Assembly: GCA_963965975.1 (NCBI GenBank)
Contig: OZ014411.1
Coordinates: forward strand, 23,233,249-23,297,248
Reading direction: 5' to 3'
Length of the DNA: 64,000 bases
Origin: Xestospongia bergquistia
Lineage: Eukaryota > Porifera > Demospongiae > Haplosclerida > Petrosiidae
Below are positions 23,784 to 37,969 of this stretch, piece after piece. Every line of letters begins with the position of its first letter. The stretch's first letter is position 1. A program made the translations under genes and the position numbers. The notes below the pieces were generated by a model. That model did no database searches and was not told where the DNA came from. It was given only the letters and a program-made list of their open reading frames with translations.

Positions 23784-24744
23784 TCACTTCTTACAGATTG
23801 ATGTGTCCTCTTCTTCTTTACAACCGATGAGTTCGTTTTTAATTCCCATCATGCTACGAAACTTCCAAAATTTTTCTTTACTTAGTCCCTTGGTAAATAT
23901 GTCAGCGATCATTTCTTCAGATGGGCAATACATAATCTTGATAAATTCATTCTTAACTTGCTCCCTTACAAAGTGGTACTTAATACCTATGTGCTTGGTT
24001 CTTCTATGAAAAGTCGGATTCTTAGTCATGCTAATTGTAGATTGATTATCTTCATATATTACTGTTGGATGGGAGGGGGTGTAACGTAAATCAGATAACA
24101 ATCTTCTCATCCAGGTTGCTTCTTGAGCTGCCATTGATAGAGCCATGTACTCCGCTTCAGCAGTGGATAAAGCTACTGATTCTTGTTTTTTGCTTTTCTA
24201 ACTGACAGCTGCACCTCCAAAGGTAAAGACATATCCTGATGTTGACTTATAATCTGTTAAGTCTCCTACCCAGTCGGCATCTGAGTAACCAACACATTCA
24301 CTATTACATTCATTACTGTATAAGAGTCCATATCCAATGGTATCTTTAAGGTATCTCATTACTCTTTTAACAGCTGTCCAATGTTCCTTGGTGGGTTTGG
24401 TGCAGAATTTAGATAGGTTTCCTACAGCATAGGCAATATCTGGCCTAGTACGTGTAGCTAAATAGAGTAGACAGACAACCAACTGCTGAATGGTAAAGAT
24501 TAACTTCCACCAACTCAGAATCTTCATTAGCTTGAACTAACTTCTGTCCAGTATTGACAGGTGTTGGCATTTCCTTGGCTTGATCCATATTAAATTTCTT
24601 GAGTAGCTCTTCTGTGTACAGTGGTTGTCCAATCCATATTGAACCATCTTCATGTTGAATAACTTTTACTCTCAGAAAGTAAGTTAATTCTCCCATATCC
24701 GCCATTATACAAATGATCCATGTGGCAAAGATGCATGGCCCCAT
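23784..24744 (-). pseudogene. Copia pol fragment: end of reverse transcriptase plus RNase H
   Basis: The minus strand encodes the C-terminal part of a Ty1/copia polyprotein. 24744-24510 contains the reverse transcriptase end (MGELTYFLRVKV, then PVNTGQKLV). 24527-24198 contains LYLATRTRPDIAYAVGNLSK and the GYSDADWVGD RNase H motif. 24146-23784 contains EDNQSTISMTKNP, RTKHIGIKYHFVRE and the terminal DIFTKGL motif. The blocks are joined by frameshifts and a stop (near 24198), so it is inactive. RNase H catalytic acids are visible in the DAD and EDN motifs. Confidence 0.9.
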
Positions 24745-24745
24745 C

Positions 24746-26357
24746 CATTAATAATTAATAACCGGAAATTGTATTCTACTGCTGAGCATTCAGAATGTAA
24801 GACTATATTACTTACAAAAAGCAGTATAATTCAAAGCAACTAGAACACCATACATTAGTAACGAATTGTTTTTGTAGCTAGAGGAGGGAAACGAGTACAA
24901 TAAACATACTATGGTTGTTGTGAAAGATTCTGCTATTGCTGGTCACATGCCTCATTCATTGTTGTGATTCTCATGGTTCTTTCTTAAAAGATGTGGTATT
25001 ATAAAGTGTGTGGTGACTGGATACAGGCAGTTAGGAAATGGTTTGGAGATCCCATGTGACTACAACCTACACAGTTCTGCATTGCTACATATGTACATAT
25101 GTCAAACTGCATTTTTTGTGCAAGTCCATTGTGTATGAAATTAAGAATAACAAGTGAAATCCATGCAGAGAACATTGGTATATCTAATTATATAAAATTC
25201 AGCAACCTCATAAATAAGTATACACATTCTTATTCTAAGAATGTTCTGTTCAACTTTAGCTACCCTATGTATTGTAATTACTATTATTGTTTGTATACAT
25301 GTGTTGATAATTCATTTGTTTGATAGCATAATTTTAACTTTGACTTCTTGTATACTGTATATTCAATTTTTTGACATTTATTAATTAATAAATTGTTATT
25401 ACATTAATTATTATTTTATTTATCCAGGAATTAGCCAGCAATGAAATCAGATTGTTAAGGCATTAGCTGTTATTGAGAACCAAACTGTAACACCATTACA
25501 ATCAACATCTTAAACTAGTTTATTTTACAGTATGTCAATGGAGGCAATGATATTTAGAAGTTGAATGTACTTTGTATATCTCATACAAGTTTATAATAAC
25601 TAATAATTATTGAAATGACAGTGTTAGTTCTTTACTTATTTTTCAATAATTTGTTCTACTTATGTGTTATTTTACAATTTATTGTTTACTTGACTGCTAA
25701 TTTTTTCAAAACCTAGTGTTTGTGACAACTTTCAAAGAAAGTAAAGGTTTGATACAAGCTTTTTATGCCAAAAGTTTTAATTATTATATTTCAATAAAGC
25801 TATGGTCTATTATCAATGATGATTAATAAATAAATCAGTCATTATTGTAGCATGACGTTGTAGAGAACAGTATACTGGCAAAATACTTGTTAGTAATATA
25901 AAGTTAAGTTAGACATCCTATTAATTGTTTAATAATTAAAGGAAGTACTAAAAGGACACAGTATTTCATGTTTTGCTTAGAGAATCATTGTCTAACCAGA
26001 AGGCCAGCCCAGTCATGCCATACAAGTGTGATGATCACAATTCAGCAAAATTTTAAATAATCCTTTTTTAAAAATTTTTGCTAATATCATTTTTCTTCGT
26101 TAACATGAAAAGTATTGTCATATTTACATGAAATGAAGTTATAATAATATTCAAACACCATATCAGCAAATTAATGACCAAACAACAACAGCTGAACAAT
26201 ATAGTAAGCAACTAACTTTTCATTTATGAAAGTTCAAAAAATTATAATATTTATATAAATACAAATTTTTAATAAGAACATACACTGAAGTATAAAATAT
26301 GAAATCTGAACTTTTAAAAATATATATCTACAGTAATAAGTAAACACAACCACATTG
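24746..26357. other. AT-rich intergenic region, no gene seen
   Basis: This lies between the copia fragment and the 3' end of the ROCO gene. I see no supported exon. Several AATAAA-like words occur on both strands, as expected from composition. Confidence 0.5.
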
Positions 26358-29300
26358 TTAGGGAAGAATGTGAATAAATTGTTGCTTAATACTTTCAGCT
26401 AGAGAAGGCTCATTTACTGGAGGTAATTCTATGGCAGTTATTATTGTATTCCATGTAACATAACTAGTTTTTTGGTCAAACCATATTTGCAGAACAATGG
26501 AGAGACGCTGAGCATCGCAGTATTTTTCATCACTTATGTTCTCCAGATCTCTATAGCCGATGTTGAGGGCTTGTCCTAATTGTCTCCATTTGTTGTCAAT
26601 AGGAGATAATAATGAAACAATGGACTCTTTTTCATCTGGAAAAGTAAATGAGCCAGTTATAATCATTTAAAATGAGTTTTGTGTTAAATTACTTTTAATT
26701 TTATATATATATGTTGGACAAATGTCATGAAAAATTTTCGTTTAATAACTAACATACCTTTGTTAATTGTAACACTACATGAGTTTTCAGTCTCCTCAAG
26801 TGAAGTACCATTATCTAAAAGGAAATAACATTATATATAGGAGTAAGAAGGGTTACTGTAAAAGTCACACTAATATAGATCAGATTATAGGTACATTTAA
26901 AATATTTCTCATTCTGTACTTCTGCTATATTATTACATGTAATAGAGTTGTTCTATGTTTTTAAACATGCCCTTATACACTACAACCAAGTAATTAGGCT
27001 TTCTAATGAAACATGTTCATCAAAACAATGTTGAATTGAAATATTACACTAACCTGCTGATTCAATTTCATGAACAATACGATGTTCATCAATCTTCTTC
27101 AAAGCTTCCATAAAAACTGCTCTGCTAGCTGTACCTGTATGTAACCATTTAACTAGCATATCTTTTCGAGATGGTGCAAGCTGAAAATGATTTCTTGCTT
27201 TAATATCTTTTATTACTGTATTTTTAATTCCAAGATGAATACCCAATATTTCCCAGTCTTCAATCTCTTTTACAATTGTTACCAAAGCAGATAGGTGACA
27301 TTCATCTATATAAAAATAATATTCATTATAGTATAATTGCGAAGCATAATTAATACCTAGTGGTCCATCAGGTATAATTGAACTGACAGGATGTACAACT
27401 GTAATATAATAGAATATAGTGAAGTATATAAACTATGTTATAACTTAATATTAGCAAAATAAATGAAGTTTTAACAGTGAAGGAAAAAAGTGCAAAGTAT
27501 ACACAATAAATTATAGGCTCTCTAACCAAATTGTTTACTTTGTTCAAAAGAACTTGATAGGGCACTTTGGACTCCATCTACAATCCATTTTAGTGAATAT
27601 ACAATAACAAACAGTGATTACCTTACCTTTTTTCACTGTAACTTTTAAAGGAGAAACAACAGGTTCTGTTCAAGTACACCAAATATAAATATTATATATG
27701 ATAGTATTTTAAACTAACCAATTAGCCAGCATGTTTGTCTTGGGTCAGTTAATTTAATTGTAGGGAGCTCCTTTTCAATACTACACCTTACAGCTAGAGG
27801 ATCGTTGTCCTTTGATAGTATTACTGGATGTAACTTATACCCCTTTAATCTGTGTTTACGTAGACAAGGTAGTGTAACATCAGCATTTAGTACACCTTTT
27901 TCATAGCCTAATATATTGGAACAGGTTAAAATAGCTTTACAAATGACTTGACGTAATTCATAGCAGTTTTCAGTCAGACCATTATAGTAGACCTCCATCC
28001 AATTAAAACGATCAATTAGTAGTACTGATCCAAATAATTCTTCAGAATAAAGTAAAACAGCATAACGGAGCTGTCTGGGAAAGGTAGGCGAACTACTATC
28101 AATGCAAAAATATGGCCTTTCATTTCTGCCAATAAGGGCTACAACAGTTGCAGGAAATACACCCTACACAATAAAAATAAGTACAATTACTGTGCACACA
28201 CTTTTAATTTTAAATGAAGCAATATACAAACTTAATACTGTAATAATACAGAAAAATAATGTCTTACTTGAGGTACAACTTTTCCTTCAAAGGAAATTAT
28301 CATTGGATCACATGTTTCAGTAAATGTAGCAACATCTTCTATCGATGCTTGACAAGGTGGTAAAATAACAGGCATGAAATAATGCTTTATTGTGTCAGTT
28401 GTAGATAGAGGAGCAATAATTTGAAGATATTGAAGCAAACTTAGAAAATCATTTTTTTGAAAAAGAGATGAAGAAAAAACAAAGCCAATTTTATCTAATA
28501 AAAAATAATCAAATATTCCATCTTCTCGAAGCTTACGGTGGGTTTCAGTTGTTATTGACTGTGGCTTAGCTTCTAGTAAAATGTTCTCTAAAGAATCCAC
28601 AAACGAAACACTTATTAAAGTTGAAAGCATTTCAAGGAGATATTGTGGATTACAAAAGATTATATTAGGAAGAACTACTGGAAAATAAAGGAATAACATC
28701 ATGGAATGCAAGTGAGTGATACACTTTAAGACATCACTTTGATTCATACTAAAATTAGCTCCTATGTTACAACAAGCCTCTAGTGAGAGCATTCCATGTT
28801 CCTCTTGTGATGCTTCCTCTTGTAAACGCATTTCAAACATATACCAGCGCACTGGTATTGGGCGAGTAAGAGCAATGTCCTTTTGACAGGACATAATACG
28901 ATCACGAAAAAAATTAGAGATTTTTGTACGATTCCTCTTACAAAGATTATCTACAGGAAATATAAGTTCCTTTGTATCGTTATTATAAAAAATCAAATGA
29001 TCTTTGAACTCATGAAGGACAGCTAAAAGCTGGCTATTTTTCTTTTGCAATGACTCTAATGACTTTTTTATTAAAACCTTTGTTTTGTCAAAGTAAGTAC
29101 CAATGATCATGAAAAGTGGCAAAGGCTTGTTTCCATCCGATACACTCTTCTTTGACGAAACTAATGAGCGCACAATGTGTTCTATTAGCTGTAGGTTCGT
29201 CATTTGTAACTCATTTGGTTGATTGAGCAACTTACCCTTAACTGAATATAAAAACTGGGGCTTATCAGCAAGTTGCTCTGTTAATTTGGTAAAAATTACA

Positions 29301-32300
29301 TTTATTGTATTACCACGAATAAAGGCACGCGAAACATCAGAGAATTGTGGTTGACCACCACTATCAAGTATGTTTATCCATGTTGCTTTATGGAGGTCTT
29401 GTGACATGTTACGCTTTGAAAGTATTTCTACCATTTCTTTGGAATAGTGATCAATATTGTTCAAAGACTTAGCATATTGACTGGAATTAGCAATGGCTGT
29501 GACTAAAGGAGCTGAGGCATTTCCATTATACAAAGGTACATTTGGCACAATGGGCCTTTGTTGCTCCATAGAACTAATGGATTTGTGTAAAGAAATTGAA
29601 GAGATCTCAACACTTTGTGCATTACTACCTTCTGCTACGTTAGTTGTTGATTGATTAATGACTGGATGCAGTACTGCAGAAGAACATTCTTGGTCATTAG
29701 TAGATGTGTGACTTCTTAGTAGAGGTACCTCTGGTTCATTATGTGTATATGGCAAATTATCATCTGACTCTGATATTGAATTAATAGGTGACATGCGATC
29801 CCCACCATCTTCTGACATTTGTTCTATGGCTCGAATAGCATCTGAGAGCATTGTTAACAGATCAGTACCAGTAACTTCCTTCCAAACCTTGCTTTCATTG
29901 AGTTCTGCCACTCTCTCAATAGCACGAATAGGTCTCGTTGCTAATGCTGTACTGTCGTGTACTTTGGGTGCAGGCCAGTTAAACAATAGTGACTTGAAGG
30001 ATGTTTTACCGACACAAGGTGGACCCATAAAAACTAGCCTCATGTTACAAAGATAGACATAACCCTCATGAAGGCCTCGTTTATAAAGTTTATACAAAAC
30101 CTTTTTTAGTTCTACAGTGAAAATAAAAGGAGAAGGTTGTGATACCAGGAATTACTGTAACATGCACAATGTCATTTGCCATATGTTATTTTAATTAGCT
30201 TGCAAATTTGTGTTATTCAATCTATTATATTATATACTTAACAAACATTAACTATGTTATGTTTTAAACTTGTTTCCTGATTTTCCATCTTTAAGATAAA
30301 TGAAAACTACCAAGAACTGCTTAATTTATTAAGTACTGCTCATTCAATTATTTTCAGTTATTACTACATATGTATGCAGGCTACAACTTGAATCTGCAGT
30401 AGATTGTGTTTATGGCTTCCTCATCTGGCTTTCAATTTAAACATTTCTGAAAGTACCATGTACTATGTATGCATATAAAATAATATGGCCTGAAATGCTC
30501 TAGCATTAATAAATTTAATTAATTTGGGTTTATATTGAGTGAGTCAATGTTTTATCTAAAGACAATGCTAGAAGCATTGATTAAATTAAGTTATCCCATT
30601 TGTATAAAAAGTCCAAGATTACACTATTGAATACAATTGCTTTAACCACTAAACATCTGTTTTAGTACATGAAACCTCTTAACGTACTACTGCATCAAGG
30701 CATACTACATATAATATTATCATTTACGATAATACTATTTAATTATTATCAAAATTTCAATTATTGATATACACAATAAGACACATACCATCATCTGTTA
30801 GATATCTTACAACATCACGATAATCATATGTTTGAGCCACATTAAGAGGTGTTTTATTATACTGTGTAAAATGATAAAAGATGTTCATGAGGTTATTATG
30901 ATGACATATTATAATGTAATAGAACAGGTAAATTCACAACTAAACACAATTTCAATACTCATATATGTACTTCACAAAATATTCAGATTAACCATTTCAA
31001 TGAAACAAAAACGTGTAAAATCATATTATTCCATTATTAACTCAATTTAGAAAATGATGCTTTGATGATGTCACTATAGATCTTTTTATGACTTGTCTGA
31101 ACAATTGCATATCATACCTTATCCTTCAAATGTGTATTTGCACCATATTGACATAGAACCTCAACAACCTTCAGATAACCTTTTCCAGATGCTATGTGTA
31201 ATGGAGTGCGAAGCATCTAGAATAATATTAAAACATTCAATTTATGTCATGTCCTATTGTTATATAGTTGACAAAAGTGTGAAAAAGTGGTGTTATCAAT
31301 ATAATCATAATCATAATTATATTAGGTCATTATATTTTGTACGCATAGAAGGCTTTTTAAAACAATCAATACTTTTATTTGTATATATGTAAGCTTTCTC
31401 TTTTTTGTGAAAGAACAAGTCTGTATACTGAACTTTTACAGTATATCGACCTAGCTGTATTAACTGTTGTTGCTGAGTTCAAAGTACGCAATACAATATT
31501 TTATCCATTGTATTTATGTTCATGTACCTTGTCAATGGCATGTAAGTTAGCATTATTCAAACAGAGAACCTCCACAACTTCATGGTGTCCTTTTTCTGAA
31601 GCCATGTGTAAGGATGTGTTATGGTTCTAAAGTAATGACATCATTTTACAACATTGTTAAAAAAAATAATAAAGTGCTTCTATAATGTATCATTAAGACA
31701 AAAATAATTGGTACTTCCTTTGAGATTTATCTAATGTCTTGATAAAGGCACTAAAACTTGTTACATGTTACCATATACATTTAAAGTGCAGTGATATCAC
31801 TTTGAACTCTCATGCCATAATACCTTACACTCCTACCAACTTGTATTATAAAATGCTATTAAGTGGACAACTCTCAGGCCTAAAACCTAAGGTTTATTTA
31901 TGTCATAGCACAGTGATCTGCAATTAAAATATCACTATACTGCTGGCTATATTATTTTTGATTCAAATGTTAAAAATGTCAATCATACTGGGCAATCACT
32001 TTATTTTTAGGCCAGAATACATGTATAATGCTTGTGTGGCAAGACCAAGTGTCAATTAAAAAAATTGCATGGCTGTTTTGCATTATGATAGTCTAAAGAA
32101 ATAGAGATTAATAAATTCTGCTCTTGCTCTTAGAATGACTTATCAACAAGTCATTGTAAAGACTTAACTTAAGGCAAATAGCATTTGATATTAACCATAC
32201 TCATGAATCTTACCAACTAATGCTAGTATAACAATAAATCAAATCAAAATATATTTTTTATTCTAGATGTAGCATAGTATTTATATAGCACAGACAGCTG

Positions 32301-35300
32301 CCAATCCAATTTGCTTTGACCTGCCTAGTGTATTGGCTTATTGCTCAGTATACTTACAAAATATTATCTAGACATAGTTATAAATACCTTGTTGACAGAA
32401 TCTACATCAGCATTATAGTTGGCTAATACCTTCACCACTCCAGTTTGATTGTTAATAGATGCCAAATGTATGGATGTCCAGCCATCCTACAGTGACAATA
32501 ACAATCATTTAGAATAGTACAATAGCGTCTAATATCTCTTAGAAAATAAAATAAAATAATAATTTGCAATATGGATTTTTAATATAAAATTATAATAACT
32601 AGTACTCAAGCAAAGTTATAAAATATCTTGGTAATTACAATAGGCCTGCAGTATAATATTAATGAACTCAACATGTTTTAGCAAAAATTTCCTCAGACAA
32701 GGTATAATTTAAAATGGTAATATCTTTCTTAATACTCTATATGGATATGGTTTCTATCCTGTGTCTTTGTAGCCATAGTGAAATTTATCGAGAAAGTATG
32801 ACACAGACTTTAAAAATTATTTACCTAGTAAATCTTTGTGCTATATATTGTCTTAGCCATAATAAAATTTGTCAAAACTATAATCTCAATTTCTTTAGAC
32901 TATCACAATGCAATAACAGCCATGCAATTTTTGTTCAAAATAAACTGGCTAAACTATACAGTTATTAACCATTGGCTATAACATTGCTATATATATAACA
33001 ATTAAAAAACTTTCTTTAAAGTTTATAACATTGTTAATTTCATTAATTGCTCTTTGTGAACCAACTAATGAACAATGACTAACTTTCAAAGTTGGGTACT
33101 ATTATTACAAGTATATAGTGACTATAAAAATGCTAAATGTAAAATGTTAGCAGCAAAGAAAGCAATAAAACATAGTACAGGTATGATATCATCTACAACT
33201 ATTTACTACCACCTGACACATCATATTGCATGCCAAGTGAGAATTAATGTATTTGCTCCTAACGTGCTAGCTATAAAATGATAGTTTGATGAATGAATAG
33301 ATGGAAACAATAAAGTATAATGCATATAATACTGTTATCATTATACAATGTATAGAAATCTTTTAATGTAAATGTTACAAGCATTACTATTTGATGGATC
33401 ACAACAGGTTGTATCACGTACCCAATAAATCAATGCTATAACAATATTTGTTCAAACTTTTATGTTTAAAAATAAATGAAATATATCAATATACAAAAGT
33501 AATTGTTACAATTATAAGTATAACAATGCCTATATAACAATTGGCATCAATTATATGTCCTAAAGCTTAATAAATTTACTATCAATTAAAAATAATTAGT
33601 AATAACATACCACATCATAGACATTTGGATCAGCTTTTTGTGATAAAAGACACTCAACTATGTCCACATATCCCTTTTCTGAGGCATAATGAAGACTTGT
33701 CCTTCGATACTGCATTTAAATAAAGCAATAGTCTAATGTGTTAAGTCATTATCAATGACTTATCAAGTATACCTTTATTATAAAATAATGCAATTAAATA
33801 ATAGTTTCTATACTAAATATGATAATAATGAAGAATTTGCAAGTTTTGAATTGTGTTTTTAAGGACAGAAAACGTCTTTTAATTGTACCTCTTAATTTCC
33901 TAGAAACTTAATGCAAGGTGCACTGGTATGAATCATTTGAAGCTATTACCATGTTTAAATAATTTCCATAATTAACTTCAATTTTTAATAAAGTGACTTT
34001 AATCAGACAGCAATTCTCCTTTTCCTTTCTATCTTATTTTTATTTATTTTTCAAAGTGTAGAGAAGCAGAATTTGCTAAAATTCAAACTTTTTTTAACAT
34101 GCATACACAAACAAGGGAATGTCACTTGCTAACTTATGAAATTGATAAATAGCAGAAAGAAGAGGCACAACAGGTCATTTTTAACAAATATAACTGAATG
34201 CCACATTATTAACACAATAACTTTCTTCTACCTTATCACCAATGTTTGGATTAGCCATAGCTAATAGAAGACGTTTGACAGTATTAAGGTGTCCATTCCA
34301 TGAAGCACAGTGAAGACTCGTTCTTCCTTCCTAAATACATGAGAAGACATGACAAGACTGATGTTTAATGTATATTTTATTATTACCACACAGTTTATGT
34401 GAATTTAGTCTATTGTTTTAATCCAAATAACTACCATCATAGCATTATATAAGGCTAATTATATCACAATTGTTAATAAAAGATTAAATAGTATATTACT
34501 GTTTGCACTGTTTTTTTTTTCATGTCATATGTATAGTGCCTCTCTAAAAGCAACAAGACTACTCTATGAAAGTGACAGACTTTAACGACATTGACTATAT
34601 TGTCTAGTTAAGACAATGTGAGATTACTCAATTGTATATTTTAAGAGCCTATAGAAAGATCACTTAATTTATATTCTTTATAGATAACATTAAAATAGGT
34701 TATCTTCATATCATAATATCAAGTTTCAAACTATCATTAGCAACATAAACAAAACATTACATGAAACATTTTGGAAATTATATATGTATATGAATGTTAT
34801 TAAAATTACAACTTACAAGAAACATTCCAAATGCATTAACTAAAATATTCTTACCCTGTCTTCAATATCAAGATCAGCGCATGCTAATATAAGACACTCA
34901 ACCACATCTGTATGTCCATTCCATGAAGCACAGTGGAGACTACTTCTTCCATTCTATACATAAAGAGACCAGTTGTATAATTGTGTAAATGTTTTACATA
35001 GAATGCAAATGCCATCATATAACTGTTACGACATTAAAAAAGCTAAGCATACTCTCAATTAGGTTTTAAATATTCTGCAATTCAAAATTATATTAATTAT
35101 AGCAAAATATCTGTTTGTATGAACAACTTTTCTTAATAATAACACAATCTACTCAATCAACAGGTTATCTCTATTAATATGTAAATACAAGACATAGCAG
35201 CTACAATTATTAAGATTCATAATTTGAGTCCCTTAAAGCAACAGTAGCTATAGTATTATCAAGATAATCTTCGGATGTCATTTTATAATTACAATCTTGT

Positions 35301-37923
35301 AAATTAATTTTACAATTAACAAGGTGGCAAACAAACTCACATCATCACAAAGATTAGGATCAGCTTTTTTAGTCAATAGACATGTCACTATGTCTTTATA
35401 CCCTTTCTCTGCAGCAAAGTGAAGACTTGTTCTCTCATACTATATAAGCAAAATCATTTTATGAAGTAAATTGTACAATTTTGCAAATAAAACTCAAATA
35501 AAAAACTAGAATGGTTTATTATAAAAATAATACAAATATAAAATACACAATCTTAAAGAATACAATTTCATCTCAAAATTAAGTTTGATGACACAACCAA
35601 AGCTATTTATTTATTAAAATTACAGCAGTAAATGAAATCCTGACCAGCTGACTATTGCACTCTTTTTATTAATGTCTGATTGAATCCCTAGACTAGCCTA
35701 TCCCAGTTGCACATGTTTGGAAGTACTAAAGCCACATTGGTAAAATAACCAGTAAATTCAATACATGTACAAACAATGAAACTTTGTCTTTCTGCCTTCA
35801 TTATGAATGAAAATTGTGATGAATCAATTTTAAACTTATTTAAATATTTCACATAAAGGCAGAAAAGAAATATGTCTCATGTCAAAACTTTGTAGAATCA
35901 ATTTCGTAATTAAAATAAATGTGAGTTCAAGTTGTACAAATGACATATGTTAAACAATCTAACATTTATACAGCTATAATTAGTAAAAAAAAACTCAGAT
36001 CTAATCTTTAGTCCAATAATGCATTAAATTTAACTAACTTTCTCATCTCTAACTAACTAAAATTATTCCTAAAGCAGAGAAATAAGTAAAATTATTCCGC
36101 TGGTAGAGAACTAACTATAACTAACTAGAATTATTCCATTGGCAGAAAAACTAACTATAACTAATTAAAGTTATATAAAGCTAAACTAAAACAACACTAA
36201 TGATTAGTAAAGAAAACTCACATCATCACCAATGTTTGGATTTGCCTTTGCTAATAACAGACATTCTGCAATATCTTTATGTCCATTTACTGATGCACAA
36301 TGGAGGCTAGTCCAGCCATTCTAAATAAACACACAAAAAATGAGACTATACACACATCTTAATATACTTTACTCTAAATATCTGAAATGTAAGTGTAGTT
36401 AACAGCAAGTGGAACTTCACAAATTTCAATTTGTGCTAGATGGATGTGGTTGTACTTCAATAGCTGACTAAAACATCCATTTCTCAAACAATTTTACAGA
36501 GAGATTGAGGCTTGTTGGATAGTACTCAGCAAAACCATCAAGACATTGTAAGACAGTGAGAATATCAAGGTTAGTACATGAAGATTAAATTAGAGATACA
36601 ATTGCAAATTGACTTAATTTAATATGGGATTGGTGAAATTATTAGCTATTCACAACTGGGTACCATAGCTTGTGTAATGTTTTATATACCAGTATCAACT
36701 GTTCTAGTTGAGCCAAGTATTATCAGATGAGAGTGAAGCCACAAAAGGAAAGTGTAATAGTAAGTAGTGGAAAGGGAAAATTAATCCAGGAAATACAACC
36801 TTTAGTAAATAAACAATTTGTTTTACTAGTTAATCTAATTATAATTGATATCATTCAACAAGCTTAATTGCCAATAAACAGTGTACTTTGTTATAAATCA
36901 ACATATAATTATACTTACCTCATTTTTACAATTTACATACGCCCCCTTATATAGAACATTAATCACATCTTCTAGCTTTCCAGAAAGAGATGCGATAAGC
37001 AAACAGTCATTCTAAAAGAAACATCAAATCAAATAATATACATAATCTAAATAATTAATGATACATATTCATTAATAGCTATGTTATCTGAAAAGGCAGA
37101 ACCGACCTCTATGACATAGGGAAGGATCTAGACACTGTAATAGAGTTTATTTGTCATCATACATGAAGACATCAAGCCAGTGAATTTGCAGTATATTTAA
37201 TTAGATCATTTGAGGTTATCAAAAGCTTAGCTATCATGAGGATCCAGATACAATTTGATGACAGATTAAGTTACTGGCTTAAGAAAGTTCATCTACCATC
37301 AGTTGAATTTTTATATGTGATAGGATTATTAGATTATTACTTAACATCTAATTCAGACTTGTACTATGGTTGTACAACTTGTACTATCTTAAAAGGTATT
37401 GGTAATTCCCACTGTATCTTGTTAGACAATATAATTGTTGGCTTTCATCGTAAGTGTACAAACATGTTTACTACATTTGCTTGAAACAAGTCTATATGTG
37501 CCTCTTCAATGATAACTACCATGCCTACTTTAGAATTATCAGTCTCAGTCAAAATGTAGCAAGGGTTTTACATTTTAATATAGTCCTTTGAGGCATGGTC
37601 ACTAAAACCAAATCTTTGGAATCTTAATATACATGGCTCAATTTCACCAGCTATTAAAACTTACAGTGAGCTTAAAAACATAATATGCTAAATCTCATGA
37701 TTGTTTAACTTGACTTTAAGAGAACAATAAAGCTGTTGATAACAATATTTTATTTTTTGGGCCACTAGTTTGGTTGTAATACCAGTATCTGACCATCCCT
37801 TAAAGGTCATCTGCACCTGATTATACTTTACAATACACATATATACTAGATAGGAAAGAGTTAGTTGCAATTAACCAAGTTGATCAATTCAATATTATTA
37901 TTTACCAGTTGCTCTTCATTCAT
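26358..37923 (-). CDS. Ankyrin-ROC-COR-Death-Death protein (DAPK-like ROCO without kinase)
   Basis: I traced 19 exons on the minus strand with GT-AG borders and matching phases: 37906-37923, 36919-37011, 36222-36320, 35341-35439, 34855-34953, 34232-34330, 33611-33709, 32388-32486, 31528-31626, 31118-31216, 30789-30861, 28268-30111, 27719-28163, 27627-27665, 27527-27577, 27357-27398, 27054-27305, 26758-26814, 26358-26635. The total is 3984 nt, or 1327 residues. Residues 7 to about 349 are ten ankyrin repeats. A ROC-type GTPase follows with P-loop GPPCVGKT (355-362), DSGGQ (575-579) and a G4-like TYFD (664-667). About 725-1088 is COR. Death domains are 1133-1216 and 1236-1327. The P-loop to DSGGQ gap is far longer than usual and is serine- and asparagine-rich. 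The layout matches DAPK1 after its kinase, so a GTP-controlled death or stress scaffold is likely (inference). The start is uncertain because a transposon lies 47 bp upstream. Confidence 0.9.
31118..36320 (-). repeat. Eight consecutive 99-bp ankyrin exons
   Basis: The eight exons from 36222-36320 down to 31118-31216 are each exactly 99 bp, phase 0 at both ends, and each encodes one 33-residue ankyrin unit starting at N/Y/E/D/M and ending at the ADPN-type hairpin plus four residues. Examples of the core are TSLHCASVNGH and TSLHFAAEKGY. Introns between them are several hundred bases, are AT-rich, and show no gene of their own. Confidence 0.9.
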
Positions 37924-37969
37924 TGTATTCACTAGTAGATATAGTCTATATAAAAGATGAAACTGATCC

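Larger units (their letters stand above)
23542..24745 (-). mobile_element. 5'-truncated Ty1/copia LTR retrotransposon
   Basis: This is a minus-strand copia element. Its 3' long terminal repeat is 23542-23776 (tgttgagag to tctaca on the plus strand, so TGTAGA to CTCTCAACA in element orientation). A purine-rich primer tract lies directly upstream, as the reverse complement of ctccttctcacttc at 23777. The end of pol follows. The element stops at about 24745 without a second LTR, integrase, protease or gag. Its LTR abuts the truncated hAT copy exactly. Confidence 0.85.

Noticed and set aside
29793..30056. 87-codon plus-strand frame
   Set aside because: It is the shadow of the ROC GTPase exon on the minus strand.
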